DNA of 64,000 nt. It comes from Lewinellaceae bacterium. GTDB lineage: Bacteria > Bacteroidota > Bacteroidia > Chitinophagales > Saprospiraceae. The notes under the pieces were generated by a model. That model did no database searches, was not told the origin of the DNA, and was given only the letters and a program-made list of their open reading frames with translations. The translations under genes and the position numbers were made by a program. The stretch lies in the NCBI GenBank assembly GCA_020636405.1, contig JACJXW010000008.1, forward strand, positions 1 through 64,000, read 5' to 3'. Positions 1 to 7,592 of the stretch are shown one piece after another (positions within the stretch are counted from its first letter, which is position 1; the number at the start of each line of letters is the position of its first letter).

Positions 1-292
1 CGCAAAACGTTAACTTCCTACCGTGCCGATTTTTATCGAAAACGGCCCCTGAACACACTCTAATGGATCAAAATAACCAGCCAGGGGCACAGCTCCTCTG
101 CCTTACCCTCCGGCTTTGGACGCCTCTATAGTCAGTTACAATTGAATTGCGCAGATAGAGGAGATGTTTATACAAAAGTTGTGGCTGATACTGTGATTCA
201 AGAATAATGATTTGATAATCAATGACTTGAAAATGATTTTGGCAAATTTGTGAAGATTGAGTAAATTGATACGGAAAAATCTTAGACATAAG
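1..292. other. left-edge stretch without a recognisable gene
   Basis: No gene is recognised here. One plus-strand frame is open from base 1 to a TAA at 61-63 (21 codons rich in Arg, Lys and Tyr); this could be the C-terminal tail of a gene cut by the window edge, but it is too short to assign. The rest is AT-rich and leads into the nucleotidyltransferase gene at 293. I see no strong hairpin or promoter. Confidence 0.4.
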
Positions 293-601
293 ATGAGAAG
301 TAAAGAACAAGTCAAAGATTTAATCAGACAAAAAGGTATCCAGATCAAAGGGTTTGGAGTATCCAAGATAGGTATATTCGGTTCTTATTCAAGAGGTGCT
401 CAAAAAGAGAATAGTGATATAGATATATTGATCGACTTTGATCCAGGTTCTGAGACTTTTGATAATTATATGAACCTATGCGATCTGTTAGAAGAAATTT
501 TTGAAGATATAGAACTTGACATTGTGACATCGAATGGATTAAGCCCAATCATAGGCCCAAAAATACTAAAAGAGGTAGATTATGTCGAGATCGATGATTG
601 A
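293..601 (+). CDS. mntA: MntA-type minimal nucleotidyltransferase (antitoxin of a HepT/MntA pair)
   Basis: A 102-residue protein of the minimal nucleotidyltransferase (MNT) family. The catalytic signature is intact: GSYSRG at residues 30-35, followed by the metal-binding pair D42 and D44 and a third acidic position at D76. Known MntA antitoxins attach AMP to a tyrosine of the partner HEPN toxin HepT, which blocks its RNase activity. The ATG at 293 is preferred to the TTG at 257 because the family begins about 25 residues before the GSxSRG motif. The gene overlaps by 20 bases the start of a HepT-like reading frame that is broken off after about 20 codons, so this antitoxin appears to be an orphan. 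The gene is AT-rich compared with its neighbours, which suggests horizontal acquisition. Confidence 0.82.
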   Translation: MRSKEQVKDLIRQKGIQIKGFGVSKIGIFGSYSRGAQKENSDIDILIDFDPGSETFDNYMNLCDLLEEIFEDIELDIVTSNGLSPIIGPKILKEVDYVEIDD

Positions 602-650
602 TTATCTACGGCACATTTTAGTAGAATGTGAATATTTGGAGGGATTAAAA
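582..650 (+). pseudogene. truncated HepT-like (HEPN, DUF86) toxin remnant
   Basis: The frame starts at an ATG that overlaps the end of mntA, the usual arrangement of HepT/MntA pairs. The first 20 or so residues (MSRSMIDYLRHILVECEYLE) look like helix 1 of a HepT/DUF86 HEPN protein. After that the similarity stops and the frame runs into low-complexity sequence and then antisense through the AraC gene. A full HepT has about 110-140 residues with an R-x4-6-H active site, which is absent here. I read it as a toxin gene destroyed by deletion; the exact end of the homologous part is uncertain. Confidence 0.6.
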
Positions 651-685
651 GTAATAAATTTGAGTTCTTCATCGCAAATCGCAAA

Positions 686-1696
686 TCAAAGATTTTCTCC
701 CCTATACTCCTCCGGCGTCCTCCCCGTCCACCGGCGGAAGGAGCGGATGAAGGAGCTGGAGTCGGCGTAGTCCAGCAGGTAGGCGATCTCCTTGACGCTG
801 AGGGCGCCGTTTTTCAGGTAGTCGACGGCGAACTGCCGCCGCAGTTCATCCAGCAGGGTTTTGTAGGCATGTCCCTCTTCCTTCAGGCGCCGTTGCAGGG
901 TGCGCACGCTGATGTTCAGGTTGTCGGCCACCTGCTGGATGGTGGGGAACTGCGGCCGCACCAGGTTGATGATCGATTGCCGCACCACGGTGGCGAACCC
1001 TTTCCCTTTTTGCAGAGCGGCTAGTTTCTTTTCGGCGTACTGCACCAGGATCTGCAGCAGATGGTAATCGCTGGTGACCACGGGCTCGGCTACGTGCCGT
1101 TCGTCGAGGTAGAGGGCGGTGGCGGGCTGGCCGAAGTATACCGGGCAGTCGAACAGGCGCTCGTATTCTTCGAACTTTTCCGGCCGCGGGTAGGTGAAGG
1201 TGATGCGCCGGGGGGAGTACCGCTGGCGGGTGAGGGTGTGGAACTCCCGCAGGGTGAAGGCCATGGACCCGTCGATGGTGTGGCGCACGGCGGTGGGGGA
1301 TTGCTCTTCCCAGGCCGGGTAGGGGTGCATAGACAGTTCCCACTCCCCCTGCTGTTTTTCCAGGCGAAAGGGGAGGGCCTGACACCCCAGGTTGGCGAAC
1401 TCCACGATGTAGTGCAGGGCCTCTTCCACCGTTCGGCTGCTCTGTACGATCTGCACGATGAGGCCCGCCGCCGATAGCGACAGATAGGCACCCAGGTGCA
1501 GCCCAAGGTAGGGGTCGCCGGTCATTTCCTGGGCTTTTTCCACCAGCCGGTTGTAGACGCCCGCCTCGAACACCAGTTCTTCATCATTGAGTTCTGCCAG
1601 TTCCCGCCCTACGATGCCGAGCAGCACGCGCCGGCTGGCGCCCTGTTGGGCGGCAAATTGGATGATGTTGGCCAGAAAACGCGCTCGGAAAGTCAT
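686..1696 (-). CDS. AraC family transcriptional regulator (arabinose_bd-type N-terminal domain)
   Basis: A 336-residue regulator. Residues about 15-200 match the N-terminal ligand-sensing domain of the GadX/OruR/VirS-like AraC group, and the last 100 residues form the double helix-turn-helix AraC domain, with FPTIQQVADNLNISVRTLQR as the first HTH and KEIAYLLDYADSSSFIRSFR as the second, followed by the family ending WTGRTPEEYR. The ATG at 1696 is chosen over a TTG at 1720. It is divergent from the START-like protein gene at 1843, the most likely regulated neighbour, although nothing in the sequence proves this. Ligand unknown. Confidence 0.85.
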   Translation of the reverse strand: MTFRARFLANIIQFAAQQGASRRVLLGIVGRELAELNDEELVFEAGVYNRLVEKAQEMTGDPYLGLHLGAYLSLSAAGLIVQIVQSSRTVEEALHYIVEFANLGCQALPFRLEKQQGEWELSMHPYPAWEEQSPTAVRHTIDGSMAFTLREFHTLTRQRYSPRRITFTYPRPEKFEEYERLFDCPVYFGQPATALYLDERHVAEPVVTSDYHLLQILVQYAEKKLAALQKGKGFATVVRQSIINLVRPQFPTIQQVADNLNISVRTLQRRLKEEGHAYKTLLDELRRQFAVDYLKNGALSVKEIAYLLDYADSSSFIRSFRRWTGRTPEEYRGENL

Positions 1697-1789
1697 TGCA
1701 GAAGCATTGGTCTGTCCCAAAATACGGATTTGGCACCAAATGTCAACCCTTCGGCGCCGGCTGCATAGATCGGTGGCGCGGCCGGCCGG

Positions 1790-1797
1790 TATCTTTG
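1790..1797 (+). promoter_or_regulatory. putative Bacteroidota -7 element (TATCTTTG)
   Basis: TATCTTTG fits the TAnnTTTG -7 consensus of Bacteroidota housekeeping promoters and lies about 45 bases before the ATG at 1843. No convincing TTTG -33 element is found about 19 bases upstream, where the sequence is GC-rich, so the promoter may be weak or regulated, possibly by the divergent AraC protein. Confidence 0.35.
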
Positions 1798-1842
1798 TAG
1801 AGTAGTTCTTAAGAGCTGTAACATGATCAAATCAATATTACC

Positions 1843-2286
1843 ATGAAAAACATTCGCACGGAAATAGTCATCGACGCCGGTCCGGTGGCGGTTTGGAACA
1901 CCCTGATGGATTTTGCCGAATACAAAAACTGGAATCCCTTTATCCACCTTACCGGCCGGGCAGAGGTAGGCAGCCGGCTGGAGAATACCATCTTCCTGGA
2001 AGGGCGGAAGCCCCAGGTTTTCCGGCCGGAAGTGTTGGCGGCAGTTCCGGAAAAGGAATTCCGCTGGGAGGGCCACCTATTTGTCCGCGGCCTGTTCGAC
2101 GGCGAGCATTATTTCCAGTTGGAGGCTGTGCCCGGCGGCAAGTGCCGCCTCATCCACGGCGAAAACTTCCGGGGAATACTAGCTGGCATGATCCTCGGAA
2201 TGATCGGTGAGCAAACCAGGAAGGGCTTCGAAACGATGAACCGGGCGCTAAAGGAGCGCGTCGGGCAATTGGCAGTAACCCAGTAA
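1843..2286 (+). CDS. SRPBCC (START-like) domain protein
   Basis: A 147-residue protein that is one SRPBCC/polyketide cyclase-like domain: a beta strand start typical of the fold, then AVWNTLMDFAEYKNWNPF (the hallmark 'W..L.D...Y..WNPF' motif), and a long C-terminal helix around GFETMNRALKERV. Such domains bind hydrophobic ligands in a cavity; no ligand or enzyme activity can be read from the sequence. It is followed after 11 bases by a small membrane protein gene, so the two are probably one transcript, divergent from an AraC regulator. Confidence 0.8.
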   Translation: MKNIRTEIVIDAGPVAVWNTLMDFAEYKNWNPFIHLTGRAEVGSRLENTIFLEGRKPQVFRPEVLAAVPEKEFRWEGHLFVRGLFDGEHYFQLEAVPGGKCRLIHGENFRGILAGMILGMIGEQTRKGFETMNRALKERVGQLAVTQ

Positions 2287-2297
2287 ATGCAGCACCT

Positions 2298-2678
2298 ATG
2301 AAAAACAAACTAAAGCAAACCATACAGGCCAACGCGGCCTTTTCCGGCCTGAGCGGCCTGGCCCTGATTTTTTTCAGGGATCAGCTGGCCCGTTTTATGA
2401 ACATCAACTTGCCCGATGTGCTTCTATTCATTGGCATTGGGCTGCTCCTGTTTGCCTCCTTCCTGCTGTGGACGGCCCGGCAGCAGCCCATACCTCCCAG
2501 GCTGGTAACTTTCATCATCTGGCAGGACTGGCTGTGGGTGGCCGGCTCTGGGCTCCTCTTCGCCATCCGGGCTTTTGGCATCAGTACAGTGGGCCACCTC
2601 CTCATCGGAGTGGTGGCGGTTGTTGTGGCAATTTTTGCCGTTCTGCAGCACAAGTATTTGCGTCAATTGGGTGCGTAG
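2298..2678 (+). CDS. small four-helix integral membrane protein, function unknown
   Basis: A 126-residue hydrophobic protein with about four predicted membrane segments (roughly residues 12-28, 38-58, 68-88 and 98-117) and a short basic C-terminus. It follows the SRPBCC gene by 11 bases and is likely cotranscribed with it. I recognise no catalytic motif. The only comparison I can offer is with small unnamed membrane proteins that often accompany SRPBCC proteins. Confidence 0.6.
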   Translation: MKNKLKQTIQANAAFSGLSGLALIFFRDQLARFMNINLPDVLLFIGIGLLLFASFLLWTARQQPIPPRLVTFIIWQDWLWVAGSGLLFAIRAFGISTVGHLLIGVVAVVVAIFAVLQHKYLRQLGA

Positions 2679-2783
2679 CGGCAAAGGTGGAGGCGTGCTT
2701 CTGGCAACGTTCCTGGCAACCGCCATTGTGGATACCGTACAAATGCCGCCCCTCTTTTGCAATTCCGCCCAAATGTTCGGATA

Positions 2784-2950
2784 TTAGAAGCTGTTTGAAT
2801 TTAATCCTTCAGTTTTATTATGGCCCTTTTTCCGCCATATTTCGGTACTTTTTCGCTCCGTAGCTACGGCTACGAAGCTCAAAAGTGTCCTCATCTGGCG
2901 AAAAAATGCCTCATAATAAATTCTAAAAACTAAATTCAAACAGCTTCTTA
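2784..2950. mobile_element. MITE-like palindromic element with TTA target duplication
   Basis: A 161-bp non-coding element (2787-2947) bounded by perfect 17-bp inverted repeats beginning GAAGCTGTTTGAATTTA on the left and ending with its complement on the right. Both ends are flanked by a direct TTA (2784-2786 and 2948-2950), consistent with a 3-bp target duplication. The interior is also imperfectly palindromic: TTTATTATG and CGCCA blocks at about 2815-2840 pair with 2897-2924, and GTAGC/GCTAC meet at the centre near 2860-2875. It has no coding capacity and fills most of the gap between the membrane protein gene and the VOC protein gene. The transposase that would move it is not in this window. 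Confidence 0.7.
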
Positions 2951-2984
2951 GACAGGATCATTATTAACCCTAAAACCTTTTGTT

Positions 2985-3383
2985 ATGAACAGGCCAATTG
3001 AGATCAAAACCCCTGGAGTCCACCACATTGCCATCAGAGTTTCGGACATGGCCCGGTCTAAGGCTTTTTATATCGACAAACTTGGGTTCAAAGCCGTTCT
3101 CGACCAGCCGGAGCTGTTGATATTTTTTGCCGGACAAACTGCTATTGCCATCAAAGGGCCGGAAGGCAAGGTGCCCGGCAGCGACCAGTTCAATCCTTTC
3201 CGGGTAGGCCTGGACCATATTGCGCTTGCCTGCGAAGACAGAAGCGAGTTGGAAAGGGTAGCCAAAGCCCTGGCCGATAACGCGATCGAGAATACCGGGA
3301 TCAAACTGGATGGCACCCTGCAGAAAGATTATGTTGCCTTTAAGGACCCGGACCGGATATCCTGGGAGTTTTATTCTGTCTGA
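2985..3383 (+). CDS. VOC (glyoxalase/bleomycin resistance) family protein
   Basis: A 132-residue protein with the two beta-alpha-beta-beta-beta modules of the vicinal oxygen chelate fold. Metal-ligand candidates are the His pair in GVHHIAIRV (residues about 12-19), the His in LDHIAL (about residue 79) and the Glu in SWEFYSV at the C-terminus. This pattern is typical of glyoxalase I/dioxygenase-like proteins, but the substrate cannot be told. It stands alone, downstream of the MITE, with the T9SS-exported protein gene following. Confidence 0.8.
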   Translation: MNRPIEIKTPGVHHIAIRVSDMARSKAFYIDKLGFKAVLDQPELLIFFAGQTAIAIKGPEGKVPGSDQFNPFRVGLDHIALACEDRSELERVAKALADNAIENTGIKLDGTLQKDYVAFKDPDRISWEFYSV

Positions 3384-3472
3384 CCTTCATGGCCAATGTT
3401 TTATTAGATATCCATCCATTTTGCCCCTGTGGCGCCGGGATTGGAGCTTTGGGGGCTTCAAAAAAAGGAAAA

Positions 3473-4543
3473 ATGAATAAGGTCCAAAAGGCAACAGGAG
3501 TCCTAATTGCAGGTCTGTTCCTCCTGGCAGGTACCATTGCTCATTCCCAGGTGTACAATTGGGAGAAAGTGGAGGAAGCCATTTTTGAAGGCGACACCAT
3601 CTGTTACGCTTATATCGGTGGGTTTCCCATCAACGCACGAGGGCTAACCCTATTTGACCTCGACAATGATGGGGATCTGGATTTTTTTATCGGTACTTCC
3701 CGAGGGAAAATCCTGTACCTGAAAAACTACGGCACCAGGCAAGTTCCCTGCTGGAGCGTGGAGGAGGAGCAATTTGCCGGCATTTCCCTTCCTTCGGTGT
3801 TGGGTGTCCCTTCTCCCTGTTTTGCCGACATCAGTGGCGACAATGTACCGGACCTCTTGTTCGGCGATGGCTCCGGTGGCGGTAATGGAGGGACTCTTCA
3901 TTATTATGAAAATGTAGGCGGTGCGTTTCAGTTTGTTACCGACACCCTTTGGAATATCGATTTTCATGATTTTAGCGCCCCCTGTGCCGGCGATGTAGAC
4001 AACGACGGGGATACAGATATCATAGTGGGGAACGGGTATGGGGACGTGTTCTTCGTCCGAAATCTGGGCAACGGCCAGTGGGAGGCGCCCGTATTGATTT
4101 ATAATACGATAGATTTTAGAGATGACAAAGCCTCGCCGACCCTGGGCGACCTGGATAACGATAGCATCCCCGAATTATTGGTCGGGGATGCATACGGGAG
4201 GATTAAGCTTTTTAAGGCCTCTGGCTTTGAGCAGGATACCGTGATATGGACTTTGATCGATGACAATTACATCCCTGATAATGGGTTCACTTCGCCCACG
4301 TTGACGGTATACGGTAATCCTATACTCGGCAAATACGACGAGGATGAACGGGCCGATCTCATTATCGCAAGTGGAGCTACCGGGGAATTCGTTTTTCACC
4401 GGAATATCGGGACGAATGATTCGGCTGTTTTTGAATTGAGCCTGCCGCCTTTCCCATTCAATAATTTTCCCTGGTCATTATCTTTCGCAGCAGAAGATAT
4501 CAGTGGATATCGTCACCAACAACTCTGGGTTGCGGTTTTATAG
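3473..4543 (+). CDS. secreted FG-GAP/VCBS repeat protein, N-terminal part (frameshifted gene)
   Basis: The ATG at 3473 opens a clear signal peptide (MNKVQKATGVLIAGLFLLAG, cleavage near AHSQ); a further in-frame ATG at 3389 would put 28 residues before it and is rejected. The mature part has repeated FG-GAP/VCBS units with calcium-binding loops of the DLDNDGDLDFF, DVDNDGDTDIIVG and DLDNDSIPELLVG type, which build a beta-propeller. The frame ends at 4543 only because of a shift near 4500: homology continues one frame over from 4503 (next entry) with another repeat unit and a sorting domain. Intact, the protein would be exported by Sec and type IX secretion. Either a true inactivating mutation or a sequencing error explains the break. 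Confidence 0.72.
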   Translation: MNKVQKATGVLIAGLFLLAGTIAHSQVYNWEKVEEAIFEGDTICYAYIGGFPINARGLTLFDLDNDGDLDFFIGTSRGKILYLKNYGTRQVPCWSVEEEQFAGISLPSVLGVPSPCFADISGDNVPDLLFGDGSGGGNGGTLHYYENVGGAFQFVTDTLWNIDFHDFSAPCAGDVDNDGDTDIIVGNGYGDVFFVRNLGNGQWEAPVLIYNTIDFRDDKASPTLGDLDNDSIPELLVGDAYGRIKLFKASGFEQDTVIWTLIDDNYIPDNGFTSPTLTVYGNPILGKYDEDERADLIIASGATGEFVFHRNIGTNDSAVFELSLPPFPFNNFPWSLSFAAEDISGYRHQQLWVAVL

Positions 4544-5243
4544 AAATATAGGAGAAGCTCATTCCCCTGTATATGAACTTCAGTTACCCAAGGTAAACTA
4601 CGATCCCGTTGATTTCGATGGGATCGGAACCCTCTATTTTGGAGAATTTGATGGCCGATGTGGGATAGATATGATCTGTGCCGGCGAGAACCGGGGGATA
4701 CTATTATGGGGTTCCAGAGGGATAACGCCAACAATTTCCTTTCCCGCGCCAGATGATTCTTTTGAGGATTGTGATTCTTCCCGGGTACGGATGAGTGCTC
4801 ATCCTCCCGGAGGCACCTGGGGTGGAAGTGCCGAACCGGACGGGACTTTCCTACCTTCCGATTTCCTTCCGGGAGCATACGAGATGATCTATACTTTTGA
4901 AGATCCTGATGGGTGTTACACCCGGAACGACACCCTGTTGGTCCGGATCGTGCAGTGTACATCTTCCGCCTCAAAGGATCAGGGAAGGGTGAAACAGGCC
5001 AGGATCAGCCCTAATCCGGCTGACGACAGCTTTTCCCTGGGCTTGCAGCTCGCTCGGCCAGGGAATGTGAAGATCAGTATCGTATCTCTTTTGGGAGAGC
5101 GGTTTGACTTGTACTCAGGTTTTGAAAACAGGAGCGATTGTTTTTTTACTTTCGCGCGCCCGAAGCGGCTGGCTCCGGGTTTCTGTTTTATCCTGATCGA
5201 AGTTGAAGGAGAATGGGCTGCGGAAAAAATGATCTTCAGGTGA
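4503..5243 (+). CDS. FG-GAP protein, C-terminal part with type IX secretion sorting domain
   Basis: The 246-residue frame begins inside an FG-GAP unit (DIVTNNSGLRFYRNIG) that continues the gene starting at 3473, then has a beta-rich region and ends with a Por/T9SS C-terminal sorting domain of about 75 residues: ISPNPADDSFSL, then VKISIVSLLGER, then LAPGFCFILIEVEG and a final KMIFR. Such domains direct export across the outer membrane and are cleaved by the PorU sortase. It has no start signals or signal peptide of its own, so it is unlikely to be expressed separately. The junction near 4495-4515 needs a +1 change of frame. Confidence 0.7.
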   Translation: MDIVTNNSGLRFYRNIGEAHSPVYELQLPKVNYDPVDFDGIGTLYFGEFDGRCGIDMICAGENRGILLWGSRGITPTISFPAPDDSFEDCDSSRVRMSAHPPGGTWGGSAEPDGTFLPSDFLPGAYEMIYTFEDPDGCYTRNDTLLVRIVQCTSSASKDQGRVKQARISPNPADDSFSLGLQLARPGNVKISIVSLLGERFDLYSGFENRSDCFFTFARPKRLAPGFCFILIEVEGEWAAEKMIFR

Positions 5244-5311
5244 GTAGGGGGCTGCCCATCCTCGGAGAATGGAATACCTCCTGGTGGCAGGCCTGCACCC
5301 TTTGGGTTTTA

Positions 5312-5414
5312 AAAAAAACATTGGGGCTGAGCTTTTCCGTTATCACCAGCACCAGCTCGCCTGGCCGTTTGTCAAAAAATTGAACTCAGGTGTTTTTCAG
5401 CCCCCATTTTTTTT
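5312..5414 (+). terminator. inverted repeat with T-run downstream of the FG-GAP gene
   Basis: GGGGCTGA at 5323-5330 is complementary to TCAGCCCC at 5397-5404; the left arm is preceded by eight A and the right arm followed by eight T (5407-5414), so the pairing extends. The loop is long (about 66 bases), which is unusual for an intrinsic terminator. This lies in the 450-base gene-free stretch 5244-5693; the only other thing I see in that stretch is the short gene remnant at 5475. Confidence 0.4.
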
Positions 5415-5474
5415 ACTTTACAGGGCAAAACTATTATTCCACAAAACACCTAATTTTCACAGAAGAGTGGCAGG

Positions 5475-5519
5475 ATGTACAAGATCCAAAAGATAACGGG
5501 AATCGTACTGGCCGTTTAG
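5475..5519 (+). pseudogene. decayed paralogous signal-peptide start
   Basis: The 14-codon frame MYKIQKITGIVLAV ends at a TAG. It matches the first 14 residues of the FG-GAP protein (MNKVQKATGVLIAG) at M, K, Q, K, T, G and conservatively elsewhere, in the same order. No sequence resembling the rest of that gene follows. I read it as the remnant of a duplicated copy of the 5' end of the neighbouring gene. Confidence 0.45.
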
Positions 5520-5693
5520 AGGCCATTGATTGAATTTTGAACAAACGCTGAACGTTTCACCTCCCCTGATCGTTTTAATTCCGTACCTTCACCCATGAGG
5601 AGTTATCTTCAGGCTTAATCCGATACTTTGTTAGCAAACTATCCGCTTAATTCTGGGTATAGCGCAGTGTATTTTTTCATTCAAAACACAAGT

Positions 5694-6134
5694 ATGGCGG
5701 ACAGTTTTAATAAAAAGGAAAGAGAAAAGAAGAAGCGGAAGCGCAGAAAGGACAAAGCTGACAAGAAAGAGCAGCGGAAACAGGACGGTAAAGAAACGCC
5801 TGAATTCATGTACCTCGACGAGAACGGCAACCTCACCCCCACGCCTCCCGACCCAGCCAAAAGGAGGCAGATCAAGGCCGAAGAGATCGATATCAGCATC
5901 CCCAAACAGGATAAATCCGGACAGCCTATCTATATCCGGCCGGGCATCGTCAAGTTCTTCAACCAGGAAAAAGGCTATGGATTCATCGCCGACCTGGAGA
6001 CCAAGGAGGACTTCTTCGTCCACGCCGATAGCCTGGTAGACGAGGTCAGAGACAACGACAAGGTAACCTTCGAAGTGGGGCCTGGCCCCAAAGGGCCGGT
6101 CGCCATTAATGTCGTCCTCGCTAAACCCGAGTAG
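5694..6134 (+). CDS. cold-shock domain protein with a lysine-rich N-terminal extension
   Basis: A 146-residue protein. Residues 1-40 are almost entirely Lys, Arg, Glu and Asp (KKEREKKKRKRRKDKADKKE), a disordered basic tail. Residues about 80-145 form one cold-shock domain, with RNP1 as KGYGFIAD and RNP2 as DFFVHADSL, the two RNA-binding motifs. Single-stranded RNA/DNA binding is expected from the domain; the basic tail may add affinity for RNA or ribosomes (inference). The ATG at 5694 is chosen over the in-frame TTG at 5628 because the residues between do not look like the family. Monocistronic; convergent with ftsY, with a hairpin between them. Confidence 0.8.
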   Translation: MADSFNKKEREKKKRKRRKDKADKKEQRKQDGKETPEFMYLDENGNLTPTPPDPAKRRQIKAEEIDISIPKQDKSGQPIYIRPGIVKFFNQEKGYGFIADLETKEDFFVHADSLVDEVRDNDKVTFEVGPGPKGPVAINVVLAKPE

Positions 6135-6140
6135 GCCCGG

Positions 6141-6181
6141 TTTGAGAACCTTCACCTGGCCACCAGGGGAAGGTTCTCAAA
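6141..6181. terminator. strong hairpin between convergent genes
   Basis: A perfect 13-bp stem (TTTGAGAACCTTC with its complement at 6169-6181) continues after one mismatch into a 5-bp stem (CCTGG/CCAGG) around a 3-base loop. It lies seven bases after the stop of the cold-shock gene. The A/T flanks allow it to serve both strands, although there is no long T-run. Confidence 0.6.
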
Positions 6182-6248
6182 TCCAGCCAGAGCGCTAAGG
6201 CCCCAGGCGCATGCCCCCTGAAGGAAGCCCATCCAATAGCCACTCCCT

Positions 6249-6340
6249 CCCCTTGGGGGAGGGCCGGGGAGGGGCTTTTCCCCTTGGGGGAGGGCCGGGG
6301 AGGGGCTTTTCCCCAAGGGGAGGGCCGGGGAGGGGCTTCT
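6249..6340. repeat. three tandem copies of a 31-bp GC-rich repeat
   Basis: Units start at 6249, 6280 and 6311 and share the core GGGAGGGCCGGGGAGGGGCTT; the third is 30 bases with CCAA instead of CTTG in its first part. The array reaches two bases into the stop codon of ftsY on the opposite strand. The CCCCTTGGGG and GGGCC parts are self-complementary, so each unit can fold. The role is unknown. Confidence 0.65.
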
Positions 6341-7295
6341 ACTGCTCAAACAGGGAATCGACGAACGCCCGTTTATTGAACACCTGCAACTTATCGATGG
6401 CTTCGCCCACGCCAATGTACTTGATGGGCACTTTAAACTGGTCGGAGATGCCGATGGCGACGCCTCCCTTGGCGGTGCCGTCGAGTTTGGTCAGGGCCAG
6501 GGCCGACACCTCGGTAGCGTCGGTAAAGTGGCGCGCCTGTTCGAAGGCGTTCTGGCCGGTAGTGGCGTCGAGCACGAGCAATACTTCGTGGGGGGCGCCG
6601 TCGAGGCTTTTGGCCACGGACCGCTTGATCTTGCCCAGCTCCTTCATGAGGTTGATCTTGGTATGGAGGCGGCCGGCCGTATCGATGATGGCCACGTCGC
6701 AGTTGTTGTCGATGGCGTGCTGCACCGTTTCGTAGGCCACGGCGGCGGGGTCGGTATTCATGCCTTTGCTGTAGAAGTCGCAGCCCACCCGTTCAGACCA
6801 GATCTTGAGCTGGTCGACGGCGGCGGCGCGGAAGGTGTCGGCGGCGCCGAGCACTACTTTCTGTCCCCGTTGTTTGTACTGGTAGGCCAGTTTGCCGATG
6901 GTGGTCGTCTTGCCTACCCCGTTGACGCCGACCACGAGGATGATGCTGGGTTTCTGGGGGGAGGGCAGGACGAAGTCCTCGATATCAGCCGTATTGTTCT
7001 CGGCCAGCAGTTGTACGATCTCGTCGCGCAGGATCTCATTGAGCTCGGCGGTGCCCAGGTATTTGTCGCGGGCTACGCGGCCTTCGATGCGTTCGATGAT
7101 CTTCACGGTGGTGTCCAGTCCTACATCGGAGGTAATGAGGATGTTCTCCAGTTCGTCGAGCACCTCATCGTCGACGGTAGTTTTGCCGGCAACGGCTTTG
7201 GTGAGCTTGCCGAAGAAACTTTCTTTGGTTTTTTCGAGCCCCTTGTCGAGGTCTTCCTTTTTTTCCTTGCTGAAGAATTTGTTGAAAAAGCTCAT
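6339..7295 (-). CDS. ftsY: signal recognition particle receptor FtsY
   Basis: A 318-residue SRP receptor GTPase. The N-domain is preceded by a short charged region (FFNKFFSKEKKEDLDKG). The G-domain motifs are present: GVNGVGKTTT (P-loop), DTFRAAA (insertion box), DTAGR and TKLDGTAKGG. FtsY docks ribosome-SRP complexes at the membrane and delivers them to SecYEG; both GTPases are stimulated by each other. The ATG at 7295 gives the conserved MSFF start; in-frame ATGs upstream (7371, 7391) add 32 unconserved residues. It is the last gene of the rpmB-rpmG-DUF4295-ftsY operon, an order common in Bacteroidota. Confidence 0.96.
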   Translation of the reverse strand: MSFFNKFFSKEKKEDLDKGLEKTKESFFGKLTKAVAGKTTVDDEVLDELENILITSDVGLDTTVKIIERIEGRVARDKYLGTAELNEILRDEIVQLLAENNTADIEDFVLPSPQKPSIILVVGVNGVGKTTTIGKLAYQYKQRGQKVVLGAADTFRAAAVDQLKIWSERVGCDFYSKGMNTDPAAVAYETVQHAIDNNCDVAIIDTAGRLHTKINLMKELGKIKRSVAKSLDGAPHEVLLVLDATTGQNAFEQARHFTDATEVSALALTKLDGTAKGGVAIGISDQFKVPIKYIGVGEAIDKLQVFNKRAFVDSLFEQ

Positions 7296-7418
7296 GTCTG
7301 AAATTTGGTGGATTTGTTCCGCCGGAGCGCACCCAGGGTAGGGTAGTAATGAGAAAGGGCTTTCCTTCATGAGAAAGAAAAGCCCCTTCAATTATACTTA
7401 AGTAAGCGTTTGGTCAGG

Positions 7419-7592
7419 TTACTTGCTTTCGAAGAACTCCTTCACCTTGTCCTTGTGAATGATCACTTCCTTATAGGAGTACTTGCCGGTCTTCGGATCT
7501 TTGATACTCTTCACTACCTTCACATGGTCGCGGCCGGAACCGGCGTTGGCGCTACGTTGTGCGACCCTTGCGTTCTTTGATACTTTAGCCAT
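7419..7592 (-). CDS. DUF4295 family small basic protein
   Basis: A 57-residue lysine-rich protein, reading MAKVSKNARVAQRSANAG at its start, with KSIKDPKTGKYSYKEVII in the middle and a KEFFESK end. This matches the small DUF4295 proteins found between rpmG and ftsY in nearly all Bacteroidota. The function is not established; position and composition suggest a ribosome-associated role (inference). A GCCGC/GCGGC hairpin lies at 7710-7723 between it and rpmG. Confidence 0.85.
   Translation of the reverse strand: MAKVSKNARVAQRSANAGSGRDHVKVVKSIKDPKTGKYSYKEVIIHKDKVKEFFESK

Noticed and set aside
5269..5496. A 75-codon plus-strand frame between the FG-GAP gene and the cold-shock gene.
   Set aside because: No start context or family, covers the terminator-like inverted repeat; composition is not that of a protein gene.
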